Shown one piece after another: positions 49,394-58,379 of a stretch of 64,000 nucleotides of DNA. The translations under genes and the position numbers were made by a program. How positions within the stretch are numbered: the first letter of the stretch is position 1; every line of letters starts with the position of its first letter. Origin of the DNA: Dyadobacter jiangsuensis. Lineage in GTDB: Bacteria; Bacteroidota; Bacteroidia; Cytophagales; Spirosomataceae. The notes under the pieces were generated by a model. The model saw only the letters and a program-made list of their open reading frames with translations. It was not told the DNA's origin and did no database searches. The stretch spans positions 124,001 through 188,000 of the forward strand of contig NZ_PYAS01000009.1 of assembly GCF_003014695.1 (NCBI RefSeq), read 5' to 3'.

Positions 49394-50467
49394 TTAGCGA
49401 CGACGGGCGCGGGCTCCTCCGCGGTCGTTTACGTTATCCATTACGCAACGGAAGCCGATGAAAGCACGGGTTTCTGTTTCAAACTCGTAAGTACGGGTAC
49501 CGGTTTGCAGGTAATAAGCGATATCTTTCCAGGAACCACCCTTCACCACTTTGCGCGGTTCGTTCGGGTCGTTGTATTGCGGGTTCATATCCCATACGAT
49601 CGCTGTCGCATTATCTGTGTAGGCATCTGAAGTCCACTCCGCTACGTTTCCAGCCATGTTGTACAAGCCGAAGTCGTTAGGGTTGTAAGCATTTGCAGGG
49701 CCGGTGTAAGGATATCCGTCGGCATCGTAGTTACCACGTTGCGGTTTGAAGTTGGCCAGGAAGCATCCTTTTGCATTCATGGTGTACGGGTTACCCCATG
49801 GATATTTCGCAACGGCACGTCCACCTCTGGCTGCCCATTCCCATTCAGCCTCGGTCGGCAGGCGGAAGCCCGTCGAGTTGAACTGGCCTTCCTTGTTTTG
49901 GAAGTCATGGAGCAGGTTTGTGCGCCATTTTGAGAAGTAAGTGGCAGCGATCCAGCTTACGCCCACCACTGGGTAGGTATCAAAGCCTGGGTGCTGATAA
50001 TAATATTCTACGAATGGATCTCCGTTTGAATAGGCAAAGTCTTTTTTCCAAACGGTTGTATCAGGATAGTACTTCGCCATGATTTCCTCCTCACCGAGTA
50101 CCGATACGGAGTCAACCAGCAACGCGTTCACGAACTGACGATACTCGTTGTTGGTGATTTCAGTGTCATCCATGAAAAATGAACTGATAGTCACCCGGCG
50201 GTTCATGTTGTTCATGGAGGAAGCGATGTCTTCGTCAGCCTGGCCCATCACAAAAGAACCTGAGGGGATCACGACCATACCTGCTGGTGTGGTCTGCTTG
50301 AATCCTTTACGGGCAGTAGCAGTGATTTCACCGTTTTGAATACCGCTTTCTTCTTTTCCTCCCTTGCCAAACTTGCTCTTAAGAAAACCGCAGCTTTGCA
50401 AGAGCATTAATGCGGCTACCAGAAGCAGGCTTTTGACTCCATCCCGATAGAACACTTTCACATTCAT
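49394..50467 (-). CDS. gldK: Type IX secretion/gliding lipoprotein GldK
   Basis: A protein of 357 residues. The lipoprotein signal ends in LLQSCGFL. The body is a formylglycine-generating enzyme-like (SUMF1) domain: GMVVIPSGSFVMGQADED, SFFMDDTEITNNEYRQFV, GFRLPTEAEWEWAARGG, NVAEWTSDAYTD, RVVKGGSWKD-like and IGFRCVMD. GldK forms the outer-membrane-associated ring with GldN. It is the first gene of the gldKLMN operon, after a 355-bp spacer. Confidence 0.92.
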   Translation of the reverse strand: MNVKVFYRDGVKSLLLVAALMLLQSCGFLKSKFGKGGKEESGIQNGEITATARKGFKQTTPAGMVVIPSGSFVMGQADEDIASSMNNMNRRVTISSFFMDDTEITNNEYRQFVNALLVDSVSVLGEEEIMAKYYPDTTVWKKDFAYSNGDPFVEYYYQHPGFDTYPVVGVSWIAATYFSKWRTNLLHDFQNKEGQFNSTGFRLPTEAEWEWAARGGRAVAKYPWGNPYTMNAKGCFLANFKPQRGNYDADGYPYTGPANAYNPNDFGLYNMAGNVAEWTSDAYTDNATAIVWDMNPQYNDPNEPRKVVKGGSWKDIAYYLQTGTRTYEFETETRAFIGFRCVMDNVNDRGGARARRR

Positions 50468-50822
50468 AGTGGTTTTGTAAATTTTGATAATAAAATGCTA
50501 GCCTAAAAACGTCAACGAATGATATCTAGTATACTTGAATTAAAACAAAATGTGCACACCTGTCAGAATAAGAGCTGCTGGATTTCGGTGCCGAAATCGT
50601 CACGGATCGACTACTAAATCAGGTGTTTATCGACTTAACGTAAGAATAATGCAATTGGTATGGAAGCCGAACATTTTACAAATATAAATCAAAGTTTCGC
50701 AAACTGAATCACACGACTTACCAAGAGGTTTGCAAAAAACGTCGATTTGACATCCAAATCTTGGATTTTTAATAATTTGATGATAAAATATTAATATATC
50801 CGATAGCGTTTAGGCGAATCTG
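50468..50822. other. Upstream region of gldK (355 bp without a gene)
   Basis: The spacer between the porP-like gene and gldK holds no convincing ORF. On the minus strand TATATTTG (50679-50686) matches the -7 consensus TAnnTTTG, which would place transcription about 210 bp before the gldK ATG and leave a long leader. The AT-rich part nearest gldK (50500-50560) has no strong hairpin I can see. Confidence 0.4.
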
Positions 50823-51800
50823 CTAAAAGCGGAACCGCGGCGTACGGATAGGGGCCTTTTTGCCGAATTTCGGCGAAGGCAGCGCGTATGAAAGCATTAC
50901 CTCGAAAGAAGAAGGTGACTTCGTTTTATTGCCTCCTACGACCATGTCATATGCCCCCGAGAGGCGTAAAGATTGATCCGAAAGAAGGTAAATGCCTCCC
51001 ATGATGATGAAGTAGGTGTCCTGTTGCCGGTAAGTACCGCCTATCCAGTAACGTTTATTATAGGTAAGTGTAGCCCCCCCTTCCACCGATACTGTATTGA
51101 TGTCAGACTTAACCAACACGATCGGTTGAATATCCAGCAAATAACCGAGTTCCAGATTTACACCCGCATTGAAGTATAATGTGCGTGGCAGCGGATTAGT
51201 ACCGGTTTCGGAGCCCAGCTGATATTTCGGTTTCAAAAAGTGGTTCAGCGATAGACCGGCATAGAACGTCTCGTTCTCATAGCGTGCACCCACTGAGAAG
51301 TCAGGATTAATTTCGGCAATGGTACCGGTTTGAATCAACGGATCATCCGGGTCGCGGGCGCGGAGCTTGCCATAGTCGATTGCCTGACGGAACAGCCCTG
51401 CGCTGAGGCCTACGCCTAATTTACCGCCGCCGAGCGGTATATGGTATGCGGCGCTGAGTTTGAAATCCTGATCTGTCCTGGGACCGCTTTTATCATTCAA
51501 TGCGTAGAAGCCGATGCCGAAGTTCTTGACCGGCATACTGAATGAGAACAGCTGTGTTGAAAGGGCGCCTCCTGCATCGTCGATGTTAGTTCCCTGATAA
51601 CCTGCGTATTGTGTCCGGTGTGTGAGCTGAAATTTGGTCAGCCCGTCGGCACCCGCCGCAGCCGGGTTCAGGTAAAGCTGGTTCAGCGAGAACAAACTGA
51701 ACTGCGCGTCTTTTTGGGCAACGGCACAAAGCGGCAGGAAAAGCAATAATGCAAAGGGCCGGATATATCTGGTACTTCGAAGAGTAAAGGTCAAAGTCAT
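50823..51800 (-). CDS. PorP/SprF family type IX secretion outer-membrane protein
   Basis: A protein of 325 residues with a signal peptide (FALLLFLPLCAVAQKD). The mature start QFSLFSLNQLYLNPAAAGADG and TQYAGYQG, then PVKNFGIGFYALNDKSGPR, and a series of amphipathic beta strands ending in aromatic residues are the PorP/SprF pattern. These barrels link secreted adhesins such as SprB to the type IX system. The gene precedes gldK in the same direction, separated by the 355-bp region. Confidence 0.92.
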   Translation of the reverse strand: MTLTFTLRSTRYIRPFALLLFLPLCAVAQKDAQFSLFSLNQLYLNPAAAGADGLTKFQLTHRTQYAGYQGTNIDDAGGALSTQLFSFSMPVKNFGIGFYALNDKSGPRTDQDFKLSAAYHIPLGGGKLGVGLSAGLFRQAIDYGKLRARDPDDPLIQTGTIAEINPDFSVGARYENETFYAGLSLNHFLKPKYQLGSETGTNPLPRTLYFNAGVNLELGYLLDIQPIVLVKSDINTVSVEGGATLTYNKRYWIGGTYRQQDTYFIIMGGIYLLSDQSLRLSGAYDMVVGGNKTKSPSSFEVMLSYALPSPKFGKKAPIRTPRFRF

Positions 51801-51888
51801 GCCGCAGGAATAGATTTAAGGATCACGCTGATATGCTTTCGGATTTAGATTGATAACGCATATTGCTTAAAAAAATTGATATATACAT

Positions 51889-51920
51889 GAAAAAGCCCCG
51901 GATTTTTTCCGGGGCTTTTC
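51889..51920 (-). terminator. Terminator of hemD
   Basis: Stem AAAAGCCCCGGA / TCCGGGGCTTTT with a 5-nt loop and T run on the minus strand, 20 bp after the hemD stop. It separates the hemD unit from porP. Confidence 0.9.
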
Positions 51921-51939
51921 GTGCTTTTTGTAAAGCTTT

Positions 51940-52722
51940 TTATACGTTGTTCGCTTTGCGGATATACAAGTCGAGCGCACCTGTCATCGATGGAGCATTC
52001 GGCAGCGGGGCCTGAATATCGAGGAACAGCCCGGCATCTTCGACCGCCTTCGCAGTGGTAGGGCCGAATGCCGCAATGCGGGTATTGTTCTGCTTGAAGT
52101 CAGGGAAGTTGTCAAAAAGGGACTTGATCCCCGACGGGCTGAAAAACGCGATGATATCGTAGTATACGTCTTCCAGATCGGACAGGTCAGATGACACCGT
52201 CTGATACATGGTTGCTTCCGTGAAGTGGAATTCCTCAGTATCCGCAAACTCCGGAATGTCGTTTTTCCTGACGTCGGAGCAAGGGTAAAGGAACTTCTCT
52301 TTTTTGTGTTTACGCATCAATTCGATCAACTCGGCAGCTGTTTTGGTGCCTGTGAAAATCTTTCTCTTGCGGATCACGATGTATTTCTGAAGATAATTGG
52401 CAGTCTGCTCTGAAATACAGAAATACTTCATCGTAGCTGGTACTTCAACCCGGCCTTCGTTGCAAATGCGGAAGAAATGGTCGATGGCATTCCGGCTCGT
52501 GAAAATAACGGCCGTATGGTCCAGGATGTTAACTTTTTGCTTGCGAAAGTCTTTGTAGGAAACCCCGTCGACCTGAATGAACGGCCGGAAGTCAACCTTG
52601 ATATTATACTTTCTGGCTAATTCGTAATAAGGTGAATTCTCGTCTGCTGGTCGGGATTGACTTACCAAAAGACTGGTTACTTTTTTAAGCCTGTCCTGAT
52701 CAAAATTGATGGTATCACTCAT
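51940..52722 (-). CDS. hemD: Uroporphyrinogen-III synthase
   Basis: A protein of 260 residues with the two-domain HemD fold: SLLVSQSRPADENSPYYELARKYNIKVDFRPFIQVDG, AVIFTSRNAIDHFF, and in the second half IIAFFSPSGIKSLF and IAAFGPTTAKAVEDAG. It closes the linear tetrapyrrole to uroporphyrinogen III in haem and sirohaem synthesis. Overall sequence conservation in this family is low, so the call rests on these segments. The DUF4271 gene is 41 bp upstream. Confidence 0.88.
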   Translation of the reverse strand: MSDTINFDQDRLKKVTSLLVSQSRPADENSPYYELARKYNIKVDFRPFIQVDGVSYKDFRKQKVNILDHTAVIFTSRNAIDHFFRICNEGRVEVPATMKYFCISEQTANYLQKYIVIRKRKIFTGTKTAAELIELMRKHKKEKFLYPCSDVRKNDIPEFADTEEFHFTEATMYQTVSSDLSDLEDVYYDIIAFFSPSGIKSLFDNFPDFKQNNTRIAAFGPTTAKAVEDAGLFLDIQAPLPNAPSMTGALDLYIRKANNV

Positions 52723-52763
52723 GTATAATCCTCATTAGTTTATTCCCAACTCATGTTTCCTGA

Positions 52764-53945
52764 CTACAAAGCAAACTTCATACTCACAATGAGCGGGATT
52801 ATTTCGATGACACAAAGGTAAGAAAATAAATAGAGATTAATCAACGAGCCCGCCGGCTTGGCTACAACATATAGCGCGACGAACCGGGCTGCATAGAAAA
52901 AAAGGAATGGCAAAAGGATATAAGGCCTGCTAGCTTCCAGCCAGTTGATATGGTTGGAATACAAGCCGAAAATGGTTAGAAATACCAGCGCGTAAAACAG
53001 GTATGACGACTGTACGATTTTGATGAAAATAATGTCGACCTGCTTGTCCAGATTGAGCATATTCCCCGCCAGCACCATAAATATGTACTTTGCGTAGATC
53101 AGCAAAAAGAAGATTACCGACAAGATGCAGAAGTCGCCCAGGATTTGTGCCGTATTTACTTTGTCGGAAAGTATCGTACTGACAGAGAATAGGTTGAGCC
53201 GGTTAATCGACAGGTAAATGACCGTAAAGCCCATCATCATCGAACTGATCGCGACAAAGAAGATTACCGTGTTGCTGTACGGCTTGTTGATCTTCGAAAG
53301 CTGGTCGCGCGGGTCGTTGTTGAAAAACTCGATGGGATTTATTAAACGGATGAAAGAAAGCGGGTTCAGATTGAAGATCCACGCATTCAATATCAGGATA
53401 ATGATCAATGCGATTCCCGCAAATGTGCCGAAAGGTGTGAAAGTAATTGGCTTAATATTGATAAAACCCGACCGGGTAGGTCCGATGGCCTCGGAGTCGG
53501 TTTGCTTTTTCTTGTTGCAGATGATCACCGTTTTGTCGGCAATACCCGGGCTCCCGTATAAGGTCAGCAGGAGCTCGTCCTTGCGGTAGAGGCGGTAAAG
53601 GCTGTCCAGGTTGAGTTCCTGCCATTTGCCCGCTGCAATGCGGTTTTGCAATGCACCTTCAAGGAACAGGTAGCTCTCATTTTCGGAATGTACAAGGAGT
53701 GAATACCTCCTGTTTTTAACCAGGTCAATGTAAAGACTTGCGAAGCGTGTGCCTTCGTTGACGCCCTGAGAAAAGGGGACGTAGTTCTTGTACTGCTCGT
53801 TGTACACGAGCCAATCGTCCTGGTAATTATAAACGGGGAAGAACTGGCCCGGCGGGTTTACTTTCGCCGCGCCCTGCGCCAGTGAGCCCAACAAGGTTAC
53901 TGCCGTAAAAAAAGCCCAAAAAACGGCCGAAAATATGGACTTCAT
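52764..53945 (-). CDS. DUF4271 domain membrane protein
   Basis: A protein of 393 residues with a signal peptide (first 26 residues), a soluble N-terminal part of about 140 residues and about six membrane helices in the C-terminal 230. ARFVALYVVAKPAGSLINLYLFSYLCVIEIIPLIV matches the end of DUF4271 proteins. In Bacteroidota this gene is usually next to hemD, as here, suggesting a functional link that is still unknown. Confidence 0.85.
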   Translation of the reverse strand: MKSIFSAVFWAFFTAVTLLGSLAQGAAKVNPPGQFFPVYNYQDDWLVYNEQYKNYVPFSQGVNEGTRFASLYIDLVKNRRYSLLVHSENESYLFLEGALQNRIAAGKWQELNLDSLYRLYRKDELLLTLYGSPGIADKTVIICNKKKQTDSEAIGPTRSGFINIKPITFTPFGTFAGIALIIILILNAWIFNLNPLSFIRLINPIEFFNNDPRDQLSKINKPYSNTVIFFVAISSMMMGFTVIYLSINRLNLFSVSTILSDKVNTAQILGDFCILSVIFFLLIYAKYIFMVLAGNMLNLDKQVDIIFIKIVQSSYLFYALVFLTIFGLYSNHINWLEASRPYILLPFLFFYAARFVALYVVAKPAGSLINLYLFSYLCVIEIIPLIVSMKFAL

Positions 53946-54001
53946 TGGTACAAAAAAGGCTGGGTTTCCCCAGCCCTTCGATCAAAGTCAGTGAGCAATG
54001 A

Positions 54002-54880
54002 TTATTTCTTTCCAAGTGCGAGAAGCATCGTTTCGCCGATCAATGCAGGTGATTCTGCTACGAAGATGCCCGACTCTTTCATAATTCTGATTTTCGCTTC
54101 CGCTGTATCGTCGGCACCGCCGATGATCGCACCCGCGTGGCCCATACGACGTCCTTTCGGAGCTGTCTGGCCAGCGATGAAACCTACAACGGGCTTTTTG
54201 TTGCCGGTTGATCTGATATATGCAGCAGCGTCCGCCTCCATGCTTCCGCCGATTTCGCCGATCATTACGATCGCCTCAGTCTCGTCGTCGTTCATCAGGA
54301 GCTCAACCGCTTCTTTGGTGGTAGTACCGATGATAGGGTCACCACCGATACCGATCGCCGTAGTTTGGCCCAATCCGGCACGTGAAAGCTGATCCACCGC
54401 TTCATAAGTAAGCGTTCCGGATTTCGATACCAGACCGATCGTTCCTTTTTTGAAGATGAAGCCCGGCATGATACCTACTTTACATTCTTCAGCAGTAATG
54501 ATACCAGGGCAGTTAGGGCCTATGAGGCGGCAGTTTTTACCTTTGATATACTCTTTCGCCTGCATCATGTCCTTGGTTGGGATACCCTCGGTGATACAAA
54601 CGATAACGCCGATACCAGCATCAGCAGCTTCCATGATCGCATCAGCAGCAAAAGCCGGGGGAACAAAAATGATCGAAACGTCTGCACCGGTAGCACGTAC
54701 GGCAAGGTCAACAGTATTAAAAACAGGTCTTTCCAAATGAGAAAGCCCACCTTTGCCAGGCGTAACACCACCTACGACATTCGTACCGTATTCAATCATT
54801 TGCTGGGCGTGGAACGAGCCCTCCGAACCGGTAAATCCCTGAACTATAATCTTGGAGTTTTTATTAACTAAAACGCTCAT
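54002..54880 (-). CDS. sucD: Succinyl-CoA synthetase, alpha subunit
   Basis: A protein of 292 residues. CoA-binding region: GFTGSEGSFHAQQMIEYGTNVVGGVTPGKGG; ligase region: GPNCPGIITAEECKVGIMPGF and SKSGTLTYEAVDQLSRAGLGQTT; phosphohistidine: GRRMGHAGAIIGG. It forms the succinyl-CoA ligase with SucC (not in this window), generating ATP or GTP in the citric acid cycle. It lies 56 bp upstream of DUF4271 on the same strand, so some read-through is possible. Confidence 0.95.
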   Translation of the reverse strand: MSVLVNKNSKIIVQGFTGSEGSFHAQQMIEYGTNVVGGVTPGKGGLSHLERPVFNTVDLAVRATGADVSIIFVPPAFAADAIMEAADAGIGVIVCITEGIPTKDMMQAKEYIKGKNCRLIGPNCPGIITAEECKVGIMPGFIFKKGTIGLVSKSGTLTYEAVDQLSRAGLGQTTAIGIGGDPIIGTTTKEAVELLMNDDETEAIVMIGEIGGSMEADAAAYIRSTGNKKPVVGFIAGQTAPKGRRMGHAGAIIGGADDTAEAKIRIMKESGIFVAESPALIGETMLLALGKK

Positions 54881-54983
54881 GTTGGTAAATCAGTTTTTTC
54901 GGTAAAAGTAGGACGAAAAGCACGAAGTAGCAAAATGTAGGCATAATTTGTAAATTGCTTTTTTGACTACATGATGGCTGTTT

Positions 54984-55586
54984 ATGAACATATTTCTGAA
55001 TCCGCATATATTTTCTAACCTCGTTTTGGCGATCACCAGTTTATTTGTCTTCTTCCGGTATTTCAGGCAGCAGTCCGTTCTGATCAGGTGGCTTTGGGGC
55101 ATTTTCTTCATGAGTATATCGCTCGTCGCATTTACCGATCTGCTGTTTTACGCCGGTGTCGAAGGACTCGGGATGGCCCACGAAATATTCGAAGCGGGGG
55201 AAATGACGCTCGGCGCGCTATGCCTGGTGACTGCCTCGTGGTGCCTTATTATGCGGTATGAGAGTGGTTCTTTCCTGTTTTATTCGACGGTCGGGCTGGG
55301 CGCTTTGCTGTTCTACTGCATTACGTGGTTTCGGGTCGAATATGTTGGACTGATCATCAAGGCATTTTGCATTCTGGTAACATTACTCATCTCTTGCGTA
55401 GGCCTGGCCAACCGGCAGAAGAGCGCATTGTGGACGCTGTTTTCGATGATGCTGCTGGCGCTATCGACGAAGTCGGGGAAGCTGCCGCTGCCGATGGACC
55501 CGGTGGATATCAATCACTATATGATGGTGTTATCGGTCATCTGCGTGGGAAGGGCTGTTCGTGACCAGTATAAGATCCTCTTTTAA
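54984..55586 (+). CDS. Polytopic membrane protein, hypothetical
   Basis: A protein of 200 residues with seven hydrophobic segments over its length (for example NIFLNPHIFSNLVLAITSLFVFF and YSTVGLGALLFYCITWFRVEYVGLIIKAF). There is a conserved-looking AHEIFEAGEMTLGALCLVTASW in the middle. No family is recognised. It is divergent from sucD and precedes azurin at 96 bp. Confidence 0.65.
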   Translation: MNIFLNPHIFSNLVLAITSLFVFFRYFRQQSVLIRWLWGIFFMSISLVAFTDLLFYAGVEGLGMAHEIFEAGEMTLGALCLVTASWCLIMRYESGSFLFYSTVGLGALLFYCITWFRVEYVGLIIKAFCILVTLLISCVGLANRQKSALWTLFSMMLLALSTKSGKLPLPMDPVDINHYMMVLSVICVGRAVRDQYKILF

Positions 55587-55682
55587 GTTCAAACAATTGT
55601 TAATGGATTGCATTTTTCGGCACGCGTGTCGTAAATTGCACCTGTTAATCTTAACCAACACAAGTTTACTAATACTCAGAAT

Positions 55683-56180
55683 ATGAAAAGGACCAAGTAT
55701 GGCGTAATGCTTCTTGCCTCAGTTTTGGCTTTCGGAGCAGTTACATTGAACCCTGTTTCGGCTAAAACATCTCCTGCAAAAGAAGTAGCAAGCGATGTGA
55801 AGCAAGCTAAGACGATCGTGATCAAAGGAAGTGATGCAATGCAGTTCGACCTGAAAGAGATCAAAGTGAAGGCTGGACAAAAAGTGAAACTTACGCTGAC
55901 TCACTCAGGTAAACTTGCGAAAGCTGCTATGGGACACAACTGGGTTCTGCTGAAACCAGGTACTGATGTAGCTGCATTCGGTTCAAAAGCTGCTGCTGCA
56001 AGAGAGACAGATTACATTCCTGCATCTGAAAAAGCCAGCATCCTCGCGCATACCAAATTGGTAGGCGGTGGCGAAAGCGACACCATTGAGTTCACAGCTC
56101 CTGCAAAAGGAACTTATACTTACATTTGCAGCTTCCCAGGCCACTACGCGCTGATGAAAGGTAGCTTCATCGTTGAATAA
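55683..56180 (+). CDS. Azurin, blue copper electron carrier
   Basis: A protein of 165 residues with a signal peptide (cleavage near VSAK, about residue 24-26). Type 1 copper ligands are visible: the first His in AAMGHNWVLLKPG, then the C-terminal loop YTYICSFPGHYALMKG with Cys, His five residues later and Met nine residues later. This matches Cys112/His117/Met121 of azurin. It is a periplasmic single-electron carrier. No haem or nitrite reductase gene is nearby, so the partner is unknown. Confidence 0.94.
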   Translation: MKRTKYGVMLLASVLAFGAVTLNPVSAKTSPAKEVASDVKQAKTIVIKGSDAMQFDLKEIKVKAGQKVKLTLTHSGKLAKAAMGHNWVLLKPGTDVAAFGSKAAAARETDYIPASEKASILAHTKLVGGGESDTIEFTAPAKGTYTYICSFPGHYALMKGSFIVE

Positions 56181-56201
56181 GCGAACCTGAGCTTGACATA
56201 T

Positions 56202-56233
56202 AAAAGGCGTCACATTTACGTGACGCCTTTTCT
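56202..56233. terminator. Bidirectional terminator between azurin and the TlpA-like gene
   Basis: Stem AAAAGGCGTCAC / GTGACGCCTTTT with a 6-nt loop and T and A runs on both sides. Confidence 0.9.
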
Positions 56234-56236
56234 GTT

Positions 56237-56770
56237 TTATATCTCGGCGAGTTGCTTCTCGATCAGCTCGATCACCTCCGGCCGGTCCCACTGCGAAGCG
56301 CCTATTTCCTGGGCGAGGATCTTGCCCTTATATATAATGTACGTTCTGGGGATTGCATTGCCGTCGAGCTGGGCCGGGTAGGGACCTGCATATTGGTAGA
56401 ATGGCAGGTTGTATCCTTTCCGGGCGATGAACGGGTTTACCGTCTCGGCATCTTCATCGGAAATGATGTAGAATGCGATTTTGCTGTGGTCTTTGTATTT
56501 ATTATAGAGTGTCTGGATGCCGGGCATTTCCATATTGCAAGGCCCGCACCACGTCGCCCACACATTCACGAATGCGATTTTGTTTTCGTCCATCGCCACT
56601 TCTTTACCTGTAAGATCGGTGAGGGGCAGATACACGGATTCCTGTACAGCGGGAGCTTCCGCGATCGGGGAGCCTTCCTGCACCGGTGATTTTAAAAACA
56701 CAAAATAGACAGCCGCCCCGGCCATTATCAAAAGCAAAATGAGCGACAATTTTTTGGTGGTTGATGACAT
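56237..56770 (-). CDS. TlpA/ResA-like membrane-anchored thioredoxin
   Basis: A protein of 177 residues. An N-terminal membrane helix (LSLILLLIMAGAAVYFVFL) is followed by a periplasmic thioredoxin domain with the active site WATWCGPCNMEMPGIQTLY (about residue 74-78 CxxC). IAFYIISDEDAETVNPFIA and NAIPRTYIIYKGKI are the TlpA hallmarks with the cis-proline. It is likely a thiol-disulfide reductase for cytochrome or envelope proteins. CAAAAATA at 56814-56821 may be its -7 element. Confidence 0.9.
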   Translation of the reverse strand: MSSTTKKLSLILLLIMAGAAVYFVFLKSPVQEGSPIAEAPAVQESVYLPLTDLTGKEVAMDENKIAFVNVWATWCGPCNMEMPGIQTLYNKYKDHSKIAFYIISDEDAETVNPFIARKGYNLPFYQYAGPYPAQLDGNAIPRTYIIYKGKILAQEIGASQWDRPEVIELIEKQLAEI

Positions 56771-56910
56771 AACTGGTGTAGTTCTGGTGATTGGATGTGG
56801 ATATGGACCATTCCAAAAATAGGGCTTTTCTTTTTTTGATGCTGACTCGGAATTTGAATACTTTTATACACTATTTAAAAAACATCGATTTGAGGAAAAG
56901 GTTTACATTC

Positions 56911-58254
56911 ATGAGACTTCAATTTACTGGCATTTCATTTCTCCTTGCGCTTACCTTCTGTTGCTCAGCCTCCGCCCAACGTTCAGCTGCCGAATATTTC
57001 GAAGACGGGAATACCAAAGCCGGTACCGGGGATTTCAATGGTGCAATGCAGGCTTATACCACGGTAATTTCCATGAATCCCGACCATGCGCCGAGCTATT
57101 TCAATCGTGGGCTCGCCAAAGCCAACCTCAAAGATTACCGGGGCGCGATGCAGGATTACGACAAGGCCATAGACCTGAACCCCAAGGAAGCCCTTTACTA
57201 CCAGAGCCGCGGCGTAAGCAAAAGCTTGCAGGAGGATTTTCGCTCGGCGATTGACGACTATTCCAAATCGATCGAGCTCAACCCGGAGGAGCCTAAGGCC
57301 TATTACAACCGCGGCGTGAGCTATGCTAAATTGAAAAACCACCGGAACGCATTGATCGACCTCGATCATGCGCTGGCGCTCAATCCGGACGAATTGGCCG
57401 CATTGTATGCCAGGGGAAATTGCAAACAGGACTTGCAGGAATATGCCGGTAGCCTCGCCGACTTTACACGAGTGATTGAATTGAGCCCGAAACGCACCGG
57501 CGCCTATGCCGGGAGAGGTCTGGCCAAACTGGAACTCGGAGATTACCAGGGCGCTGCCGCCGATTTTACCCGTGCCATAGAGCTAAGCCCTAACGACAGC
57601 GAGTATTATGCTAACCGCGGATTTGCCAAGAATAAAACAGACGATTTCCAGGGAGCTATTATCGATTTTGACAAAACTATTCAGCTCGATCCTGAAAATT
57701 ACAATGCCTATTATGGCCGTGGATTTGCCAAAGGGAAACTGAACGACCCACGTGGTGCCATCGCGGACCTTTCCAAGGCTATCGAAGTGAAAAATGCATA
57801 CACGGGCGATCCTAAAAAGAATGCATTCACCGGGAAAATTAATAAGGAGAAGCTCGACGAGCTGCGTGACCAGGTGCAGACTCATGTAAAAATCGAAACG
57901 CTCACGAATGAGCGCGCGGAGGCGTATTACGTGCGCGCAATCGCGAAGTCGAAAGTAGGGGAACTGAAAGGGGCCATGGCCGATCTCACTACGGCGGTAG
58001 AACTCAACCCAACCTATTCGAATGCCTACTTCTCACGCGCGATGATCCGTTCGGCATCCGGTGACCAGATGGGGGCGGTACTGGATTTTACCAGTTCCAT
58101 CAAGCTCCGTTCCGATTATCCGGAAGCATATTATTTGCGAGGTATTGTTAAAAACAGCCTGGGAGAGATTAACGACGGCTGTCTGGACCTGAGTAAGGCG
58201 GGAGAGTTGGGTTATCAGCAAGCTTACAAGGTGATTGCGGCGTATTGTAACTAA
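56911..58254 (+). CDS. Secreted tetratricopeptide-repeat protein
   Basis: A protein of 447 residues from the ATG at 56911, with a signal peptide (LLALTFCCSASAQRS). The mature part has about twelve TPR units (for example SYFNRGLAKANLKDYRGAMQDYDKAIDLNP), with an interruption of about 40 residues around residue 300-340 (KNAYTGDPKKNAFTGKINKEK). The repeats are unusually regular, with a consensus of N/Y-RG-AK-K-G/L-D-Y-x-GA-x-D-x-x-KAIELNP. A periplasmic or surface scaffold role is likely; partners are unknown. Confidence 0.88.
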   Translation: MRLQFTGISFLLALTFCCSASAQRSAAEYFEDGNTKAGTGDFNGAMQAYTTVISMNPDHAPSYFNRGLAKANLKDYRGAMQDYDKAIDLNPKEALYYQSRGVSKSLQEDFRSAIDDYSKSIELNPEEPKAYYNRGVSYAKLKNHRNALIDLDHALALNPDELAALYARGNCKQDLQEYAGSLADFTRVIELSPKRTGAYAGRGLAKLELGDYQGAAADFTRAIELSPNDSEYYANRGFAKNKTDDFQGAIIDFDKTIQLDPENYNAYYGRGFAKGKLNDPRGAIADLSKAIEVKNAYTGDPKKNAFTGKINKEKLDELRDQVQTHVKIETLTNERAEAYYVRAIAKSKVGELKGAMADLTTAVELNPTYSNAYFSRAMIRSASGDQMGAVLDFTSSIKLRSDYPEAYYLRGIVKNSLGEINDGCLDLSKAGELGYQQAYKVIAAYCN

Positions 58255-58260
58255 TTTTTT

Positions 58261-58378
58261 GGGAGGAAGGGAGGAAAGGGAGAATGGAGGAAGGACAGAA
58301 AATATAAAAAGCGAAAGGGAGGACGGAATGACTTGTAGCATTCCATCCTCCCTTTCTTCCTTCTTCCCTTTCCTCCCA
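58261..58378. terminator. Long purine/pyrimidine-rich hairpin between convergent genes
   Basis: An inner stem AAGGGAGGACGGAATG (58315-58330) pairs with CATTCCATCCTCCCTT (58339-58354), one mismatch, loop of 8 nt. Outside it, a GGGAGGAAAGGGA-type left arm (58261-58300) pairs imperfectly with the C/T-rich right arm (58355-58378). The space has no ORF. It probably ends both convergent genes. Confidence 0.65.
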
Positions 58379-58379
58379 A

